64,000 nucleotides of DNA from Synoicihabitans lomoniglobus (GTDB taxonomy: Bacteria > Verrucomicrobiota > Verrucomicrobiia > Opitutales > Opitutaceae). The notes beneath the pieces were generated by a model. The model was not told the origin of the DNA. It made no database searches and saw nothing but the letters and a program-made list of their open reading frames with translations. Of the stretch, positions 40,487 to 49,973 are shown piece after piece. How positions within the stretch are numbered: position 1 is the first letter of the stretch; each line of letters begins with the position of its first letter. Location of the stretch: NCBI RefSeq assembly GCF_029023725.1, contig NZ_CP119075.1:3281501-3345500 (forward strand), in the 5' to 3' direction. Position numbers and translations under genes: made by a program.

Positions 40487-43400
40487 TTAGAACTCAAACG
40501 TGTTGCTGAGATTCCAACTCATGCCCTCCGTTATTCGAGAGAAGCCCGTCGTGCCGTCGGGGTTTATGCTGACCGGCTCCAGTCCCTTACTTTCACCGAC
40601 GTTGCGCATGTTGAGTTGAATGCGCCAATCGACCTTCTCGGACAGCGGTCTCGAGTAGCCGACCCAAACATCCAAGTGACCGGTGGATCCCCCTTTGAAA
40701 GGGGCATCGATGTTCAGCGTGCCGGAAGCGGCGTCGTATTGGTAACCCAGGATACGACCTTGCTCCCAACGGTAGCTGCCCCCGATCCAGGCTCCCTTCA
40801 AAAAGCCCTCATCGAATTTGTAATTCGTGACGGTGTTGAAGCGCCAAGGGGCGATTTCCGGCGAGTTCTGCCCTTCCTGCGACTTGAAGGTCGAGTAAGG
40901 ATTCAGGATGTTGTTCTGCCATTGCACACGGAATGCGTTGGCTTCACCACCACCCCAGAGGCGGATGTCACCGGCCGGGCCGGCGAGGAACTGGGTGAAG
41001 TCGTCGATGAATCCGGCAATGGTCGGCGACAACGTGTTGATCGTCGCGAACGTCTTGGACGCATTGACCGCGACATTCCAGTTGCGCGTGGGTTGAGCAA
41101 GGAGCTCGAACTCATAGCCCTTGGAGAGGGTGTCGACCGAGAACACCGGAGCGGTGCCGAAGGTGGCGAGCACGCCGCCGGAGACGGGTTGGTTGTCGAA
41201 CTTCTGGTCCCAGATGGGATCGGCCACGCCCCAGTTTCCGGATTGGATACCGGCGACATTGATCAGCGCGACTTCGTTGCCGTAGGCGTTGAAGAAGTTC
41301 TGATCGAGGGGAATGCCGCGCCAGGCTTCAATGCCGTTGATGAGCAATTGCGCGCTGGGGTGCTGCGACCACGCGGGATTGATGTCTCCGTTGGGCAGAC
41401 GGAATTCCGGTCCGTCAGCATCATCCGCCGCGACGTAGTCCCACGCCCAGGCGTTGTTGTCGTTCTGACCAGCCACGCCGAAGGCGGCGTTGGCGGTGAA
41501 CGCGGTGCCCCAGGCCGGCACGGCCCAGAGGAAGTAGGAGTTTTGGCCGAGCGGGTTGCTGCCCGACAGCGTGGCGTTGGCCACTTCGGTCTCATACTTG
41601 GTCACCTTCAGCGAGAGCTTGTCGTTGGCGCTCGACACCGAGAATCCGTATTCCTTGGTCTTGCCCAGGGGGTTCGGGATCGCGTTGCCGAAGATGTCAC
41701 CGCGAGGAGCACCGGCCCGGAAGTTCTCCCCCTTGAAGTAGTGGAACGCGAACTTCGCGCCGATGCCTTCGGTCCACTTGGCCGGAACTTTGAGCACGGC
41801 ACCGTAGCTGCTGGTCTCACCGTCCGTGTGGAGGGTCTCCGGATTGAGATCGAAGTCGGTGTTCACGATGCCGAGGGCATCGGGGACCGCCGCACCCGCC
41901 GTGTTGGCGATGCGATCCTTGCGCCAGCCAAAGGTCGGCACGAGGATGTCGTCGAACATGTGACCCTGCCAGGTGAAGGCCTGGGAGTGCAGGATGTATT
42001 CGGCGCGCTGAGCATTGTAAGTCAGCGCGTCCTTGTCGCCGCGATCGGCGCTGAGGAACGGCACGTTCATGGTCGTCCAACCACCGTAGTTGGCGGGGTT
42101 TTCGGACTGCGTGGATTCAACCAGCGTATTGTCGCCACCGATGAGATTGCGATTTTGCTGCTGGTAGAAGTAAGGCGCGGCCGGGTCGACGTAGTTCGGA
42201 TCGCCGGGGGTCGTGGAACGCGCCCAGTTGTTGTCAAACACGGTCACCAAACCGCTGGTGGGAGCCTTCACCTCGTAGTTGACGGGGGAAAGGTTCGCGC
42301 CCGAAGCGGAGGAGCGGCCCTGGAGGCTCGGTCCCAGATAGGCTATGTAGTTGTAGGAACGGAAGTGCGACGTGAGGCTGTTGTTCTCACCCGTGAACTG
42401 TGTGTAGGACGGATCGGCGGCGGACGTCGCCCAATCGGTGCGGCGGGTCGTTTGCTGGTCGCGACCGGCCAGACCGGTGATGGTGTGGTTACCCAGGATC
42501 TTCGCGAGACGGGACTCGTCGTCGAAGAAGTCCGACGCGCGCAACTCGCCGTAAGCCGTGAGGCGGCTGGAGTCGCGATTGCTCTCGAAGTAGTGGTTGG
42601 CCTGTTCGTCGGAGTTGGCGACGTAGGGGCGGCCCACGTTCGGGTTCTGGGTGCCGTCGTAGAACACCGCGATCATGTCGATCGCGATCTTGTAGGTGTC
42701 GGAGTTGCCGATGAACACGCGCTGCTCATCGGAATAGCGTTGATAGTCCTGCGAATACTCAAAGCCCACGCGATCATTGAAGAAGGTCTGCGAGAACGAG
42801 AAGTTGGCTGCAGTCCAATCGGAGTGCTCATACTTGTTATCGCCGTCGATCAGGTCGTCGTAGAAGTTGAAGATCGTCGGATCGGTGAGCGAACGGTCGG
42901 CGTAGTAGGACCCGCCGGGCATGCCCGAAACGAGCGCGTAGCTGGAGTAGGACGCGATGCCGACGGCACGGGCATTGGGGAGACCGGCAATGCTGCCATC
43001 GATCGCTCCGTCGGTGCCGATACCGTTGCGCACACTGCCACCCGGTTGGCGCAGGGCCGTGGGGCTGGAATCGCCGGTGTTGCCGTAGTAACCGACCACA
43101 TCGAGCCAGAACTGACGACCGATGGCACCGTTGTTGGTCCAAGCCGCCGGGTAGTCACCCTGGGCATCGCTGAAAGGTGCGGCCCCGGGATTCACCTGAC
43201 GTTGATCGTAGATGAACTGGTTCAGTCCCGGGTTTCCATAGGCATCCGTGCCGGTGAGGAACCAAGGTGTGATCGCGTCAACCGGGGGAAGCGTGCGAGG
43301 ACGATTCGCACGAATCCGTCCGGTCTCGTAGTTGGCCCGGATCAGGGTGCGCGCGTCGTCACCGAACAGCTCGGGCTCCCAACGCACGGCCCCGAACAGG

Positions 43401-44152
43401 CGTTCGTCTTTGTTGAACGCTTGTTCCTGCATGTATTTGGTCTCATCGCTGAGCGCGGACACGCGGACGGCCAACTGATCGGGGATCAACACGTAGTTGA
43501 AGTCGCCCGAGAAACGCAGCGATCCGTAGGAATCGATCTCGTTCCCGATGGACGCTTTGTTGATGTAGGTCGCGGTGTTGACCGACGTGTTGATGATACC
43601 GGCGGGGCTGCCGACACCGAAGAGAATCGAATTGGGGCCGCGTTGCATGTCGACGCGGTCGACATTGTAGCTGTCCCACGGAATCTCGGTGAGGAAGTAA
43701 TCACGCGTGTTGTCGGCCGAATCCAAACCACGCACGCGTGTGTTCTGATGCGGACGAAGCAGGTTGCTGTCTTCGTTGTATTGCAGACCGCCGCCCGCAC
43801 CGGAGAAGTTACCACGTAAGCCACCCACTTCCGTGTTGGTGGTGTATTGCAGCAGGGATTGGGTGTCGGTGGCTCCGATATCTTGGAGGAACTCCTTCGT
43901 GATAACCGAGATGGAGGACGCCACGTCCTGCAAATCAGTGCGCACACGCGTCCCGGCCAAGGTGGAGTTCGCGCGGTAGCCATCGGACTCGTTGGCTGAT
44001 TCGATGATGAATGGGGAGAGCACGATCGTCTCCTCATCCAAGTCGGTGGTGGTGGAGTCCTCCACCGACTGAGCACCGGTATACGGTGTGATAGCTAAAC
44101 ATAGGACAGACGCGCCAATCACAGCGCGCCGCCTCACAGTAGGGCTTTTCAT
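40487..44152 (-). CDS. Large TonB-dependent receptor
   Basis: 1221 residues. The signal peptide is RRRAVIGASVLCLAITPYTGAQ. A short acidic linker with a TonB-box-like EETIVLSPFII precedes the plug: SISVITKEFLQDIGATDTQS, TRVRGLDSADNTRDYFL, VDMQRGPNSILFGVGSPAGI. The barrel is very long and ends WNLSNTFEF with the terminal Phe. Length and style match the large receptors that are abundant in Opitutaceae and take up glycans, siderophores or other large solutes; no substrate gene is next to it. The ATG at 44152 (MKSPTVRRRAVIG) is chosen over an in-frame upstream ATG because it starts the signal peptide. A strong terminator follows. Confidence 0.92.
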   Translation of the reverse strand: MKSPTVRRRAVIGASVLCLAITPYTGAQSVEDSTTTDLDEETIVLSPFIIESANESDGYRANSTLAGTRVRTDLQDVASSISVITKEFLQDIGATDTQSLLQYTTNTEVGGLRGNFSGAGGGLQYNEDSNLLRPHQNTRVRGLDSADNTRDYFLTEIPWDSYNVDRVDMQRGPNSILFGVGSPAGIINTSVNTATYINKASIGNEIDSYGSLRFSGDFNYVLIPDQLAVRVSALSDETKYMQEQAFNKDERLFGAVRWEPELFGDDARTLIRANYETGRIRANRPRTLPPVDAITPWFLTGTDAYGNPGLNQFIYDQRQVNPGAAPFSDAQGDYPAAWTNNGAIGRQFWLDVVGYYGNTGDSSPTALRQPGGSVRNGIGTDGAIDGSIAGLPNARAVGIASYSSYALVSGMPGGSYYADRSLTDPTIFNFYDDLIDGDNKYEHSDWTAANFSFSQTFFNDRVGFEYSQDYQRYSDEQRVFIGNSDTYKIAIDMIAVFYDGTQNPNVGRPYVANSDEQANHYFESNRDSSRLTAYGELRASDFFDDESRLAKILGNHTITGLAGRDQQTTRRTDWATSAADPSYTQFTGENNSLTSHFRSYNYIAYLGPSLQGRSSASGANLSPVNYEVKAPTSGLVTVFDNNWARSTTPGDPNYVDPAAPYFYQQQNRNLIGGDNTLVESTQSENPANYGGWTTMNVPFLSADRGDKDALTYNAQRAEYILHSQAFTWQGHMFDDILVPTFGWRKDRIANTAGAAVPDALGIVNTDFDLNPETLHTDGETSSYGAVLKVPAKWTEGIGAKFAFHYFKGENFRAGAPRGDIFGNAIPNPLGKTKEYGFSVSSANDKLSLKVTKYETEVANATLSGSNPLGQNSYFLWAVPAWGTAFTANAAFGVAGQNDNNAWAWDYVAADDADGPEFRLPNGDINPAWSQHPSAQLLINGIEAWRGIPLDQNFFNAYGNEVALINVAGIQSGNWGVADPIWDQKFDNQPVSGGVLATFGTAPVFSVDTLSKGYEFELLAQPTRNWNVAVNASKTFATINTLSPTIAGFIDDFTQFLAGPAGDIRLWGGGEANAFRVQWQNNILNPYSTFKSQEGQNSPEIAPWRFNTVTNYKFDEGFLKGAWIGGSYRWEQGRILGYQYDAASGTLNIDAPFKGGSTGHLDVWVGYSRPLSEKVDWRIQLNMRNVGESKGLEPVSINPDGTTGFSRITEGMSWNLSNTFEF

Positions 44153-44624
44153 TGCTAATTTAGGGGGTGTTAGGGGCAATGGGACCGGTTTGAGAGTCCC
44201 ACAGAGTCGGCTTTTCCAGCGAGGAAACGCCAACGCGCCGCCATATTAGGCTAAATAACCTTAGCTATAAATGAGATCATTTGCTCAGGTTATGCACCTC
44301 TTTCCATGCCTCCGGGTCAACGGTGACCGGCGGTGTTTCGCATGCTCGATGCAGTCTTACTGCATATGGTTTTTCTTAATCTATATCAGTGGCTTACGAT
44401 TTTTATCCCCCAATAAAAGCGACGGTAAACGGTCCTCTATTCCTTCGAATTCCGTCCGTTCACGACGCCAATATTTGGTAAAATGAGGTATTCACCTCCG
44501 CCCAACCATAGAACTGATTGAGAAATAAATACTCTCCACTCTACCACAGCCATCGCCCCACCCCCGCCGTTCGCGGCCTAGGTTGGGAGACCGTCAGTTC
44601 GTCCCCCTGAAATGAGCGACGTGG
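44153..44624. other. AT-richer intergenic region upstream of the large receptor
   Basis: 472 bases with no supported gene; a 71-codon frame at 44271-44486 has no protein-like pattern. Base composition is visibly richer in A/T than the rest of the window (for example 44243-44280 and 44375-44415). It probably holds the promoter and a long leader of the receptor, read on the minus strand, plus the 3' end of the ruvC transcript. I cannot place a -10/-35 pair with confidence. Confidence 0.5.
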
Positions 44625-45239
44625 TCAGGCCCGCCACGTGAAAGCGTGGCAGAGTGCCACGCCCGCCGCATCGGCTTCATCGGAGGCCAATTGCCGCCCG
44701 TGACCCAGCATCGCCATGACCGTGCGCGCCATCTGCTCTTTGCTCGCCCGCCCCGCCCCCACCACGGCCTGCTTCACCCGCAGGGGCGCGTATTCAAAAA
44801 CGGGCAATTTGTGCACCGCGACGGCGGCAATGGCCGCGCCTCGCGCCGCGCCCAGGATCTGCGCGGTCTGAAAATTTTGCACATAGATCGTCTGCTCGAA
44901 AGCGACATGGGTGATGTCGAAATCCCGCGTGTAAGCGGTGAGCGCGTGATGAATCGTGGCCAGGGCTTCTGCCAACGGTTTTTTGGCGTGCACCTTCACC
45001 GTTTCACAACGGAGCAGGACCGGTTGGCGTGACGGCTTGAACTCGATCAACGCCAATCCCGTCCCCCGCAGCGACGGATCCACGCCCAGGATCTGTCCGT
45101 CAAACGGCACGCGTTGCATGGTCGGGAGCGCCAGGTTCATCGCCGCGCTTGAGCGGCGCGACGCCATTGCCCCACTCGGTGGCACGGTTTCACCGGCCAA
45201 CTTTGCCTTCCACATATCTCGCACTGAAGCACGCGCCAT
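44625..45239 (-). CDS. ruvC: Holliday junction resolvase RuvC
   Basis: 204 residues. The RNase-H-like core starts QILGVDPSLRGTGLALIEF with the first catalytic Asp (residue 54). VAFEQTIYVQNFQTAQILGAARGA carries the Glu, and LASDEADAAGVALCHAF carries the last acidic residues. It cuts Holliday junctions with RuvAB, neither of which is in the window. The protein has an N-terminal extension of about 48 residues before the catalytic strand. I keep it because the ATG at 45239 has an AAAGG ribosome site at good spacing; the alternative ATGs at 45140 and 45119 would give the usual length. Confidence 0.9.
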   Translation of the reverse strand: MARASVRDMWKAKLAGETVPPSGAMASRRSSAAMNLALPTMQRVPFDGQILGVDPSLRGTGLALIEFKPSRQPVLLRCETVKVHAKKPLAEALATIHHALTAYTRDFDITHVAFEQTIYVQNFQTAQILGAARGAAIAAVAVHKLPVFEYAPLRVKQAVVGAGRASKEQMARTVMAMLGHGRQLASDEADAAGVALCHAFTWRA

Positions 45240-45262
45240 GATCGGAGCCTTTCGCGAAATTT

Positions 45263-45994
45263 CTAAAACAACAACTTCAACCCGGCGATCGCACTCATCC
45301 CCAACGCCAGGTTCTCGAACAACCGCTGATCGATCTTTGTCAGCAATTTGCGGCCAATCAACGCGCCGATAAACACCGCCGGAGCCAAGACCAGATTACC
45401 CGTGAAACTCCCGCCGTTGATCAGTCCCAGATTCATCATGAACGGCACTTTGAAGAGATTGATCAGAAAAAAGAACACCGCGCCCGTGCCCATGAACTCC
45501 ATCTTGGGCAGACGCATCGCCAACAGATAGATTGCCATCAAGGGCCCGGCCGCGTTCGCGATGAGCGTGGTAAACCCCGCCAACACGCCGATCGTCGCCG
45601 CAAAGGCGTAACCAAGTTTTTCTTCCTGACCGGATTTACGCCGCCGCCACAGGTGAATGCCGATCATCACTATCACGATAAGTCCGATCAACAAACTCGC
45701 CTGTCGGTCATCAATGCGACCCATCGCAATCCAGCCCAGCACCACGCCACCGGCAGCCCACGGAAACAGCCGCAAGAGGTGCCGCCACTGCGTGTGGGCC
45801 CGATAGGATTTCACCGCCACCAGATCGCCGCAGATCAGCAACGGCAGCACGAACCCACTGGCTTCCCGCGCCGGGATAATGTTGGCAAAAATCGTCACCG
45901 ATACCATGCCCAGACCACCGATCGCGGTCTTGGAAACGCCGATGAACATCGCCGCCGCCACAACCAGCACCCATTGCCAAAAATCAAGGTTCAT
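45263..45994 (-). CDS. TauE/SafE family permease
   Basis: 243 residues, nearly all hydrophobic, with about eight helices. The family start is WVLVVAAAMFIGVSKTAIGG, with the repeat motif again in FTTLIANAAGPLMAIYLLAM. The family moves organic or sulfur anions such as sulfite, sulfoacetate or taurine products. The substrate is not shown. It lies 23 bases upstream of ruvC on the same strand, so it may be co-transcribed. Confidence 0.88.
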   Translation of the reverse strand: MNLDFWQWVLVVAAAMFIGVSKTAIGGLGMVSVTIFANIIPAREASGFVLPLLICGDLVAVKSYRAHTQWRHLLRLFPWAAGGVVLGWIAMGRIDDRQASLLIGLIVIVMIGIHLWRRRKSGQEEKLGYAFAATIGVLAGFTTLIANAAGPLMAIYLLAMRLPKMEFMGTGAVFFFLINLFKVPFMMNLGLINGGSFTGNLVLAPAVFIGALIGRKLLTKIDQRLFENLALGMSAIAGLKLLF

Positions 45995-46050
45995 GAGTGG
46001 TAGGTGAACAAGGGACCACGGACTTGAGCTGGCTCCGGCTCCGTCGGCAG

Positions 46051-46121
46051 GTAGGAGCGGGCTTGCGCGCGATCACCCGTGCCTCTCCGCACCGACTCAT
46101 CGCGCGTAAACGCGCTCCTAC
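46051..46121. repeat. REP-like inverted repeat pair
   Basis: Left arm 46051-46073 (GTAGGAGCGGGCTTGCGCGC...) and right arm 46099-46121 (reading GTAGGAGCGCGTTTACGCGC on the opposite strand) form an inverted pair with about four mismatches in 23, spaced by 25 bases. It sits between the TauE-like gene and the amidohydrolase. The arm sequence closely recalls the GTAGGAGC-type REP family of Pseudomonas. Confidence 0.75.
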
Positions 46122-46179
46122 GCATGGGGTTTGAAACAAATGGCATGGTCGATCGGAGTTGGATTAATCAATTACCCCG

Positions 46180-47550
46180 CTACTTCACGCGACGACCATG
46201 CTTCACCACGATGTCGACGCGTTGCAGGAGATCGATGTAGCGCATCACATCGCCTTTGACCGCGATGATGTCGGCGTATTTCCCGGGCGACACCGTGCCA
46301 TAGTCCGCATCGACCTTCATCGATACCGCCGGCCAATACGTCGCCGCCCGGATCGCCGTCATGGGATCGATGCCGAGGCGGTTGACCCACGCGTCGAGTT
46401 CCCGCCAGGTCGATTGATTGTGAAACTTCATCGGGATGCCGGAATCCGTGCCAATCAACGGCATCACCCCTGCCTCCATCAGCTGCGCGATTTTCGTCGC
46501 CGACGTTTTCGAACGCACCGGCGTGATCTGATAATACGGCAACCACCCCGGCCGCGCCAGCGACGCCCGAATGTCCGCCGCAATATCGGCCGGAATCTCC
46601 ACCTCCCACGCCGGATCCTCAATGTGTAGTTGGTTGGTGATGTTGTCCTCGTAGTTGAGAAATCCCTCCACCGTCGGGCACCAGAAAAGCAGCCCTCGGG
46701 ACATGTCAGCCGTGCGCTCTTTCAAAGCGGTCAGCACGTCCTCCGGATACCCCGGCGCGGTCGAGAGCCCGGTGTGCTCGAAGCGATCGACGCCGTATTT
46801 CAACCCGCGTCGAATTTCCTCCGGCCGGTGGGCATGTGCAATCACGGGCAGGCCTCGCCTATGAGCCTCGTCGATGACGGCTTCGACTTCCGCCGCCGTC
46901 ATCTGATCCTGATCAATGAGCTTGATAACATTCACGCCCGCGTCCGCCAGTTGCCCCACCTTGGCCCGGGCATCGGCCGCACCCGACACCCCCCAGCGGT
47001 AGTGTTCCCGCCCCTTCGGAGCCGCATGTTGAATAAAAGGACCGGACACATACAGCGTCGGTCCCGGGATTTTGCCGGCCGCGATGTTGTCGCGCACCGC
47101 AATGCTGTCTGCCAAGGGCGCGCCCAAATCCATCGCACTCGTCACGCCCGCCTGCAGCAGTTGCCGAGCCGCCGCCGGCATGATTTCCGACGCGAAGCGC
47201 GGCTGATAAGTGCCGTGCCAATGCGCATAATCCGCGTGACCGAGCAAGGCCGTGTGCACATGGCAGTCCCAGAGGCCCGGCAACAGCGACATGCCCCGCG
47301 TATCGATGATTTCGGCTCCCGCCGGCACCACCAACGAGTCGACCGTGCCCACGGCACTGATACGCTCCCCTTCGATCAGAATGACACTGTGCGGCACGGG
47401 TGCCCCGCCCCAGCCATCAATCAATTGCCCCCCCACCAACGCGGTGACTTTGGCCGCGGCCGACCCCACCCCAGCCATAAACAACGCCCCGAGCACCAAG
47501 CGCCTCCACCGCGCCCCGAACGATCCCCAACGGAATGCTTGCATCAACAT
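46180..47550 (-). CDS. Exported metal-dependent amidohydrolase
   Basis: 456 residues. A signal peptide (RLVLGALFMAGVGSAAA) is followed by the composite beta domain (VTALVGGQLIDGWGG, VILIEGERISAVG) and the metal motif LLPGLWDCHVHTALLG (HxH). Further ligands lie in VIKLIDQDQ (the Lys position), GLPVIAHAH, VDRFEHTG and LIGTDSGIPM (Asp). The end, YGTVSPGKYADIIAVKGDVM, is typical. It belongs with imidazolonepropionase-like or prolidase-like amidohydrolases; the substrate is unknown. It acts outside the cytoplasm. The start may be the ATG at 47550 or the one two codons later. Confidence 0.88.
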   Translation of the reverse strand: MLMQAFRWGSFGARWRRLVLGALFMAGVGSAAAKVTALVGGQLIDGWGGAPVPHSVILIEGERISAVGTVDSLVVPAGAEIIDTRGMSLLPGLWDCHVHTALLGHADYAHWHGTYQPRFASEIMPAAARQLLQAGVTSAMDLGAPLADSIAVRDNIAAGKIPGPTLYVSGPFIQHAAPKGREHYRWGVSGAADARAKVGQLADAGVNVIKLIDQDQMTAAEVEAVIDEAHRRGLPVIAHAHRPEEIRRGLKYGVDRFEHTGLSTAPGYPEDVLTALKERTADMSRGLLFWCPTVEGFLNYEDNITNQLHIEDPAWEVEIPADIAADIRASLARPGWLPYYQITPVRSKTSATKIAQLMEAGVMPLIGTDSGIPMKFHNQSTWRELDAWVNRLGIDPMTAIRAATYWPAVSMKVDADYGTVSPGKYADIIAVKGDVMRYIDLLQRVDIVVKHGRRVK

Positions 47551-47614
47551 GACGCCACCGTGGTGAGTTCAACCGTGCCGGGAAACTCTAAAACCGGTGC
47601 GGCTTCGGTTTGGG

Positions 47615-48703
47615 TTAACCAGCCTTCGCTTCAACCGGAACGAACTCGCCGTGATCCACCGCAAAGACCTGCCAGTCGCCGAGCTCGGCATCCGGTGCCG
47701 TGGTGCCCGTCGCCAGCACCTGGGCGTCCCGCGGCAGGGCCGCCCAAAAACGCTGCCGCCGCGCCGGATCCAATTCACCCAACACGTCGTCCGCCAACAA
47801 CGTGGGCTGCACCCCTGACCGACGATGAAACCAGGTGGCTTGCGCGAGCCGTAGCGACAGCACCAACGCCCGTTGCTGCCCTTCCGACGCAAAGGTCTTC
47901 GCCTGACGAGCGTGCAGCATGAAATCAAAATCATCCCGGTGCGGTCCGCTGCTCGTCGAACGCATCGCCAGGTCACGATTTCGCATCGCCGCAAATCGCG
48001 CGGCCAGTGAAGCCGCGTCTTCGTGGTCTCCATCCGGCGCATACGCGAACCCGGCCGGTTCCGCATGATCAGCGATGTGCGCGTAGGCCGACGTCAACAG
48101 TTCCGCCAGCTCTGCCAATGCCGCACGGCGCGCACGAATCAACCCCACTCCGTGATCGGCCATCACTTGTTCAAACGCGGCCAATTGCGCCGCGCCCCCG
48201 CCGCGTTTAAGCAGGGCATTCCGCTCCGCCAAGGCCCGGTGGTAAGCCTGCAACGCCACGAAATACGCCTTGTCCGTCGCGGAGAGCGTGAGGTCCAGCC
48301 ACCGCCGACGTCCGCCCGGACTCCCCCGCACCAGCTGTTGATCCTGGGAAGAAAACACCACGGTCGGAAACCGCCCGATCACATCGGCCAAGCGCGTGAC
48401 TTTGGTCGACTCCAACCACGCCTCCTTCACCCCCGCCCGCAGTTTAATCGTGAGTTCGGTATCGCCCTCCTGCTCGTGCTCCATCGAAAACGCCAGCGCC
48501 GCTTCCGGCTGCCCATGACAGATGAGGTGCTTGGCATCGGCCGAGCGAAACGATCGCAACGCCGTCACGAACCCGGCCGCCTCGAGCAAATTGGTTTTCC
48601 CCTGCCCGTTCGGACCCACAAAAAACTGCAATCGACCGCTCAGCTCCAAACGCGTGGCGGGGATGTTGCGAAAATGCTGCAACGCGATGGCGCGGATCTG
48701 CAT
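47615..48703 (-). CDS. recF: DNA replication/repair ATPase RecF
   Basis: 362 residues. The N-terminal [14 protein letters not shown] and Walker [16 protein letters not shown] match RecF. Later come the [15 protein letters not shown] segment, the ABC signature region [18 protein letters not shown], and Walker [14 protein letters not shown]. It loads RecA at gaps with RecO/RecR. The ATG at 48701-48703 shares its base with the stop of the cysteine desulfurase gene, so the two are translationally coupled. It is not next to dnaA/dnaN, which is the common bacterial position. Confidence 0.93.
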   Translation of the reverse strand: MQIRAIALQHFRNIPATRLELSGRLQFFVGPNGQGKTNLLEAAGFVTALRSFRSADAKHLICHGQPEAALAFSMEHEQEGDTELTIKLRAGVKEAWLESTKVTRLADVIGRFPTVVFSSQDQQLVRGSPGGRRRWLDLTLSATDKAYFVALQAYHRALAERNALLKRGGGAAQLAAFEQVMADHGVGLIRARRAALAELAELLTSAYAHIADHAEPAGFAYAPDGDHEDAASLAARFAAMRNRDLAMRSTSSGPHRDDFDFMLHARQAKTFASEGQQRALVLSLRLAQATWFHRRSGVQPTLLADDVLGELDPARRQRFWAALPRDAQVLATGTTAPDAELGDWQVFAVDHGEFVPVEAKAG

Positions 48704-49848
48704 CAGATCGAAATCACGGCCGAAGCCGGCTTGGTCGACGGAGCCACCACCACCAAGGCATCGGCCAACTCCTGCCATTCCTGCGGCGTGGTTTCCCAAC
48801 CCGCGCTGATGCGAATCACCCGCCGCGCTTCCTCTCCAGTCACGCGCATCGCCGCCAACACATGCGAAGGCGCATCCTTGCCACTCGCGCACGCCGAGCC
48901 GGTCGACACCTGCAACTGGCACTTGTCGAGGCGCGCCACCCAGCGGTGGTTTTCCCCGTGGGGCATCACCAGTGCGATGGTGTTCCATAACCGCTCGGCC
49001 GCTGCCCCCACCACCCGGGTGTCCGGCAGTCGGCGCTGGATCTCACGCTCAAAGGCCTCGCGGGTGCGCAGCCGGTCACTCTCGTGCAACACTTTTGACT
49101 GCTCCGCTTCGAGTAGCGCCGCCACCATCGCGGCAATGCCGGGAAAATCCTCCGTGCCGCCGCGCTGACCGGATTCCTGACCGCCACCGCGACGCAGGCT
49201 GAAGCCGTTGTCTCCCGCCGGTCGCAGCAGAAAACCCACTCCCTTGGGGCCGCCAAACTTATGCGCCGCGCCGAAAACCCAGTCCGCCGCCGCGAGACCA
49301 CCGGCGGGCAATTTGCCCAACCACTGCGAAGCGTCGCACACAAACGTCGCCCCGGCGTGCCGACACAGCTCGGCGATTTCCTCCCACGGTTGCAGCACGC
49401 CCGTTTCGTTGTTCGCCGCCATGACGACGACCGCTTTGACGCCTTCGCCCAAAGCCGCCTCGACCGCGCTCATTTCGATGCGGCCGCTCGTCTCCACCGG
49501 CAATCGCACGACCTGCTCCGACTCAAAATACGATCCCACCGCTCCCAACACGCACGGATGCTCCGTGCTGTTGACCGCGATTTTCGCGTCCGCCGGCAGC
49601 TGCTCGGACAGATGCTGCATGATTCCATGCGCCGCCTCGGTCGCGCCCCCGGTAAAAACAACGCGGTCGGCTCTGCAATCCATCACCAAACCGATCTTCT
49701 CCCGCGCCGCCTGCAGACGAAGGCCCACGCGGGCCCCGGCGCGATGCGGTGATGAGGCATTTTGCCAGGCGTCCGTCTGCGCGCCCAGCCACGCCTCGCG
49801 GGCAGCGGCGGTCAGCGGAGTCGTGGCGTTGTAATCAAAATAAGGCAC
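48703..49848 (-). CDS. Cysteine desulfurase (IscS/NifS family)
   Basis: 381 residues starting [20 protein letters not shown] from a GTG (49846-49848). The PLP-lysine lies in [16 protein letters not shown] and the catalytic Cys in [41 protein letters not shown] and [18 protein letters not shown] complete the class V aminotransferase pattern. It moves sulfur from cysteine to Fe-S or thio-modification systems. No iscU or tRNA-thiolation gene is adjacent; the downstream gene is recF, coupled by a one-base overlap. An ATG further upstream (49902) would add 18 hydrophobic residues and is less likely. Confidence 0.9.
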   Translation of the reverse strand: MPYFDYNATTPLTAAAREAWLGAQTDAWQNASSPHRAGARVGLRLQAAREKIGLVMDCRADRVVFTGGATEAAHGIMQHLSEQLPADAKIAVNSTEHPCVLGAVGSYFESEQVVRLPVETSGRIEMSAVEAALGEGVKAVVVMAANNETGVLQPWEEIAELCRHAGATFVCDASQWLGKLPAGGLAAADWVFGAAHKFGGPKGVGFLLRPAGDNGFSLRRGGGQESGQRGGTEDFPGIAAMVAALLEAEQSKVLHESDRLRTREAFEREIQRRLPDTRVVGAAAERLWNTIALVMPHGENHRWVARLDKCQLQVSTGSACASGKDAPSHVLAAMRVTGEEARRVIRISAGWETTPQEWQELADALVVVAPSTKPASAVISI

Positions 49849-49930
49849 AGGCCTCAAACGTGCGAAGCGGAAGAGCGCGAGCAAGCCCGCAGCCCATATC
49901 ACCTCGCATCACCGCACCGCCCCCGGAGGC

Positions 49931-49946
49931 CGCGAGCTCGCTCGCG
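49931..49946. repeat. Short REP-like inverted repeat
   Basis: CGCGAG-CTCG-CTCGCG, followed by CTACCT, in the 125-base gap between the cysteine desulfurase start and the nucleoside permease stop. Its reverse reads as a GGTAGCGCGAGCGAG-type phrase. Confidence 0.4.
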
Positions 49947-49973
49947 CTACCTCTCCCGCCACTCGCAGCACCA

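Noticed and set aside
40616-43819. A 1067-codon frame opposite the large TonB-dependent receptor
   Set aside because: Its translation is an Arg/Gly/Val-rich shadow of a gene with signal peptide, plug, barrel and terminator on the other strand.
44271-44486. Possible 71-residue gene in the AT-rich gap
   Set aside because: No ribosome site, Cys/Ser-rich random-looking translation, and it lies in the probable leader of the divergent receptor gene.
46630-47922. A 430-codon frame opposite the amidohydrolase and recF end
   Set aside because: It spans the ends of two real genes and a gap on the other strand, is Arg/Pro/His-rich and has no recognisable domain.
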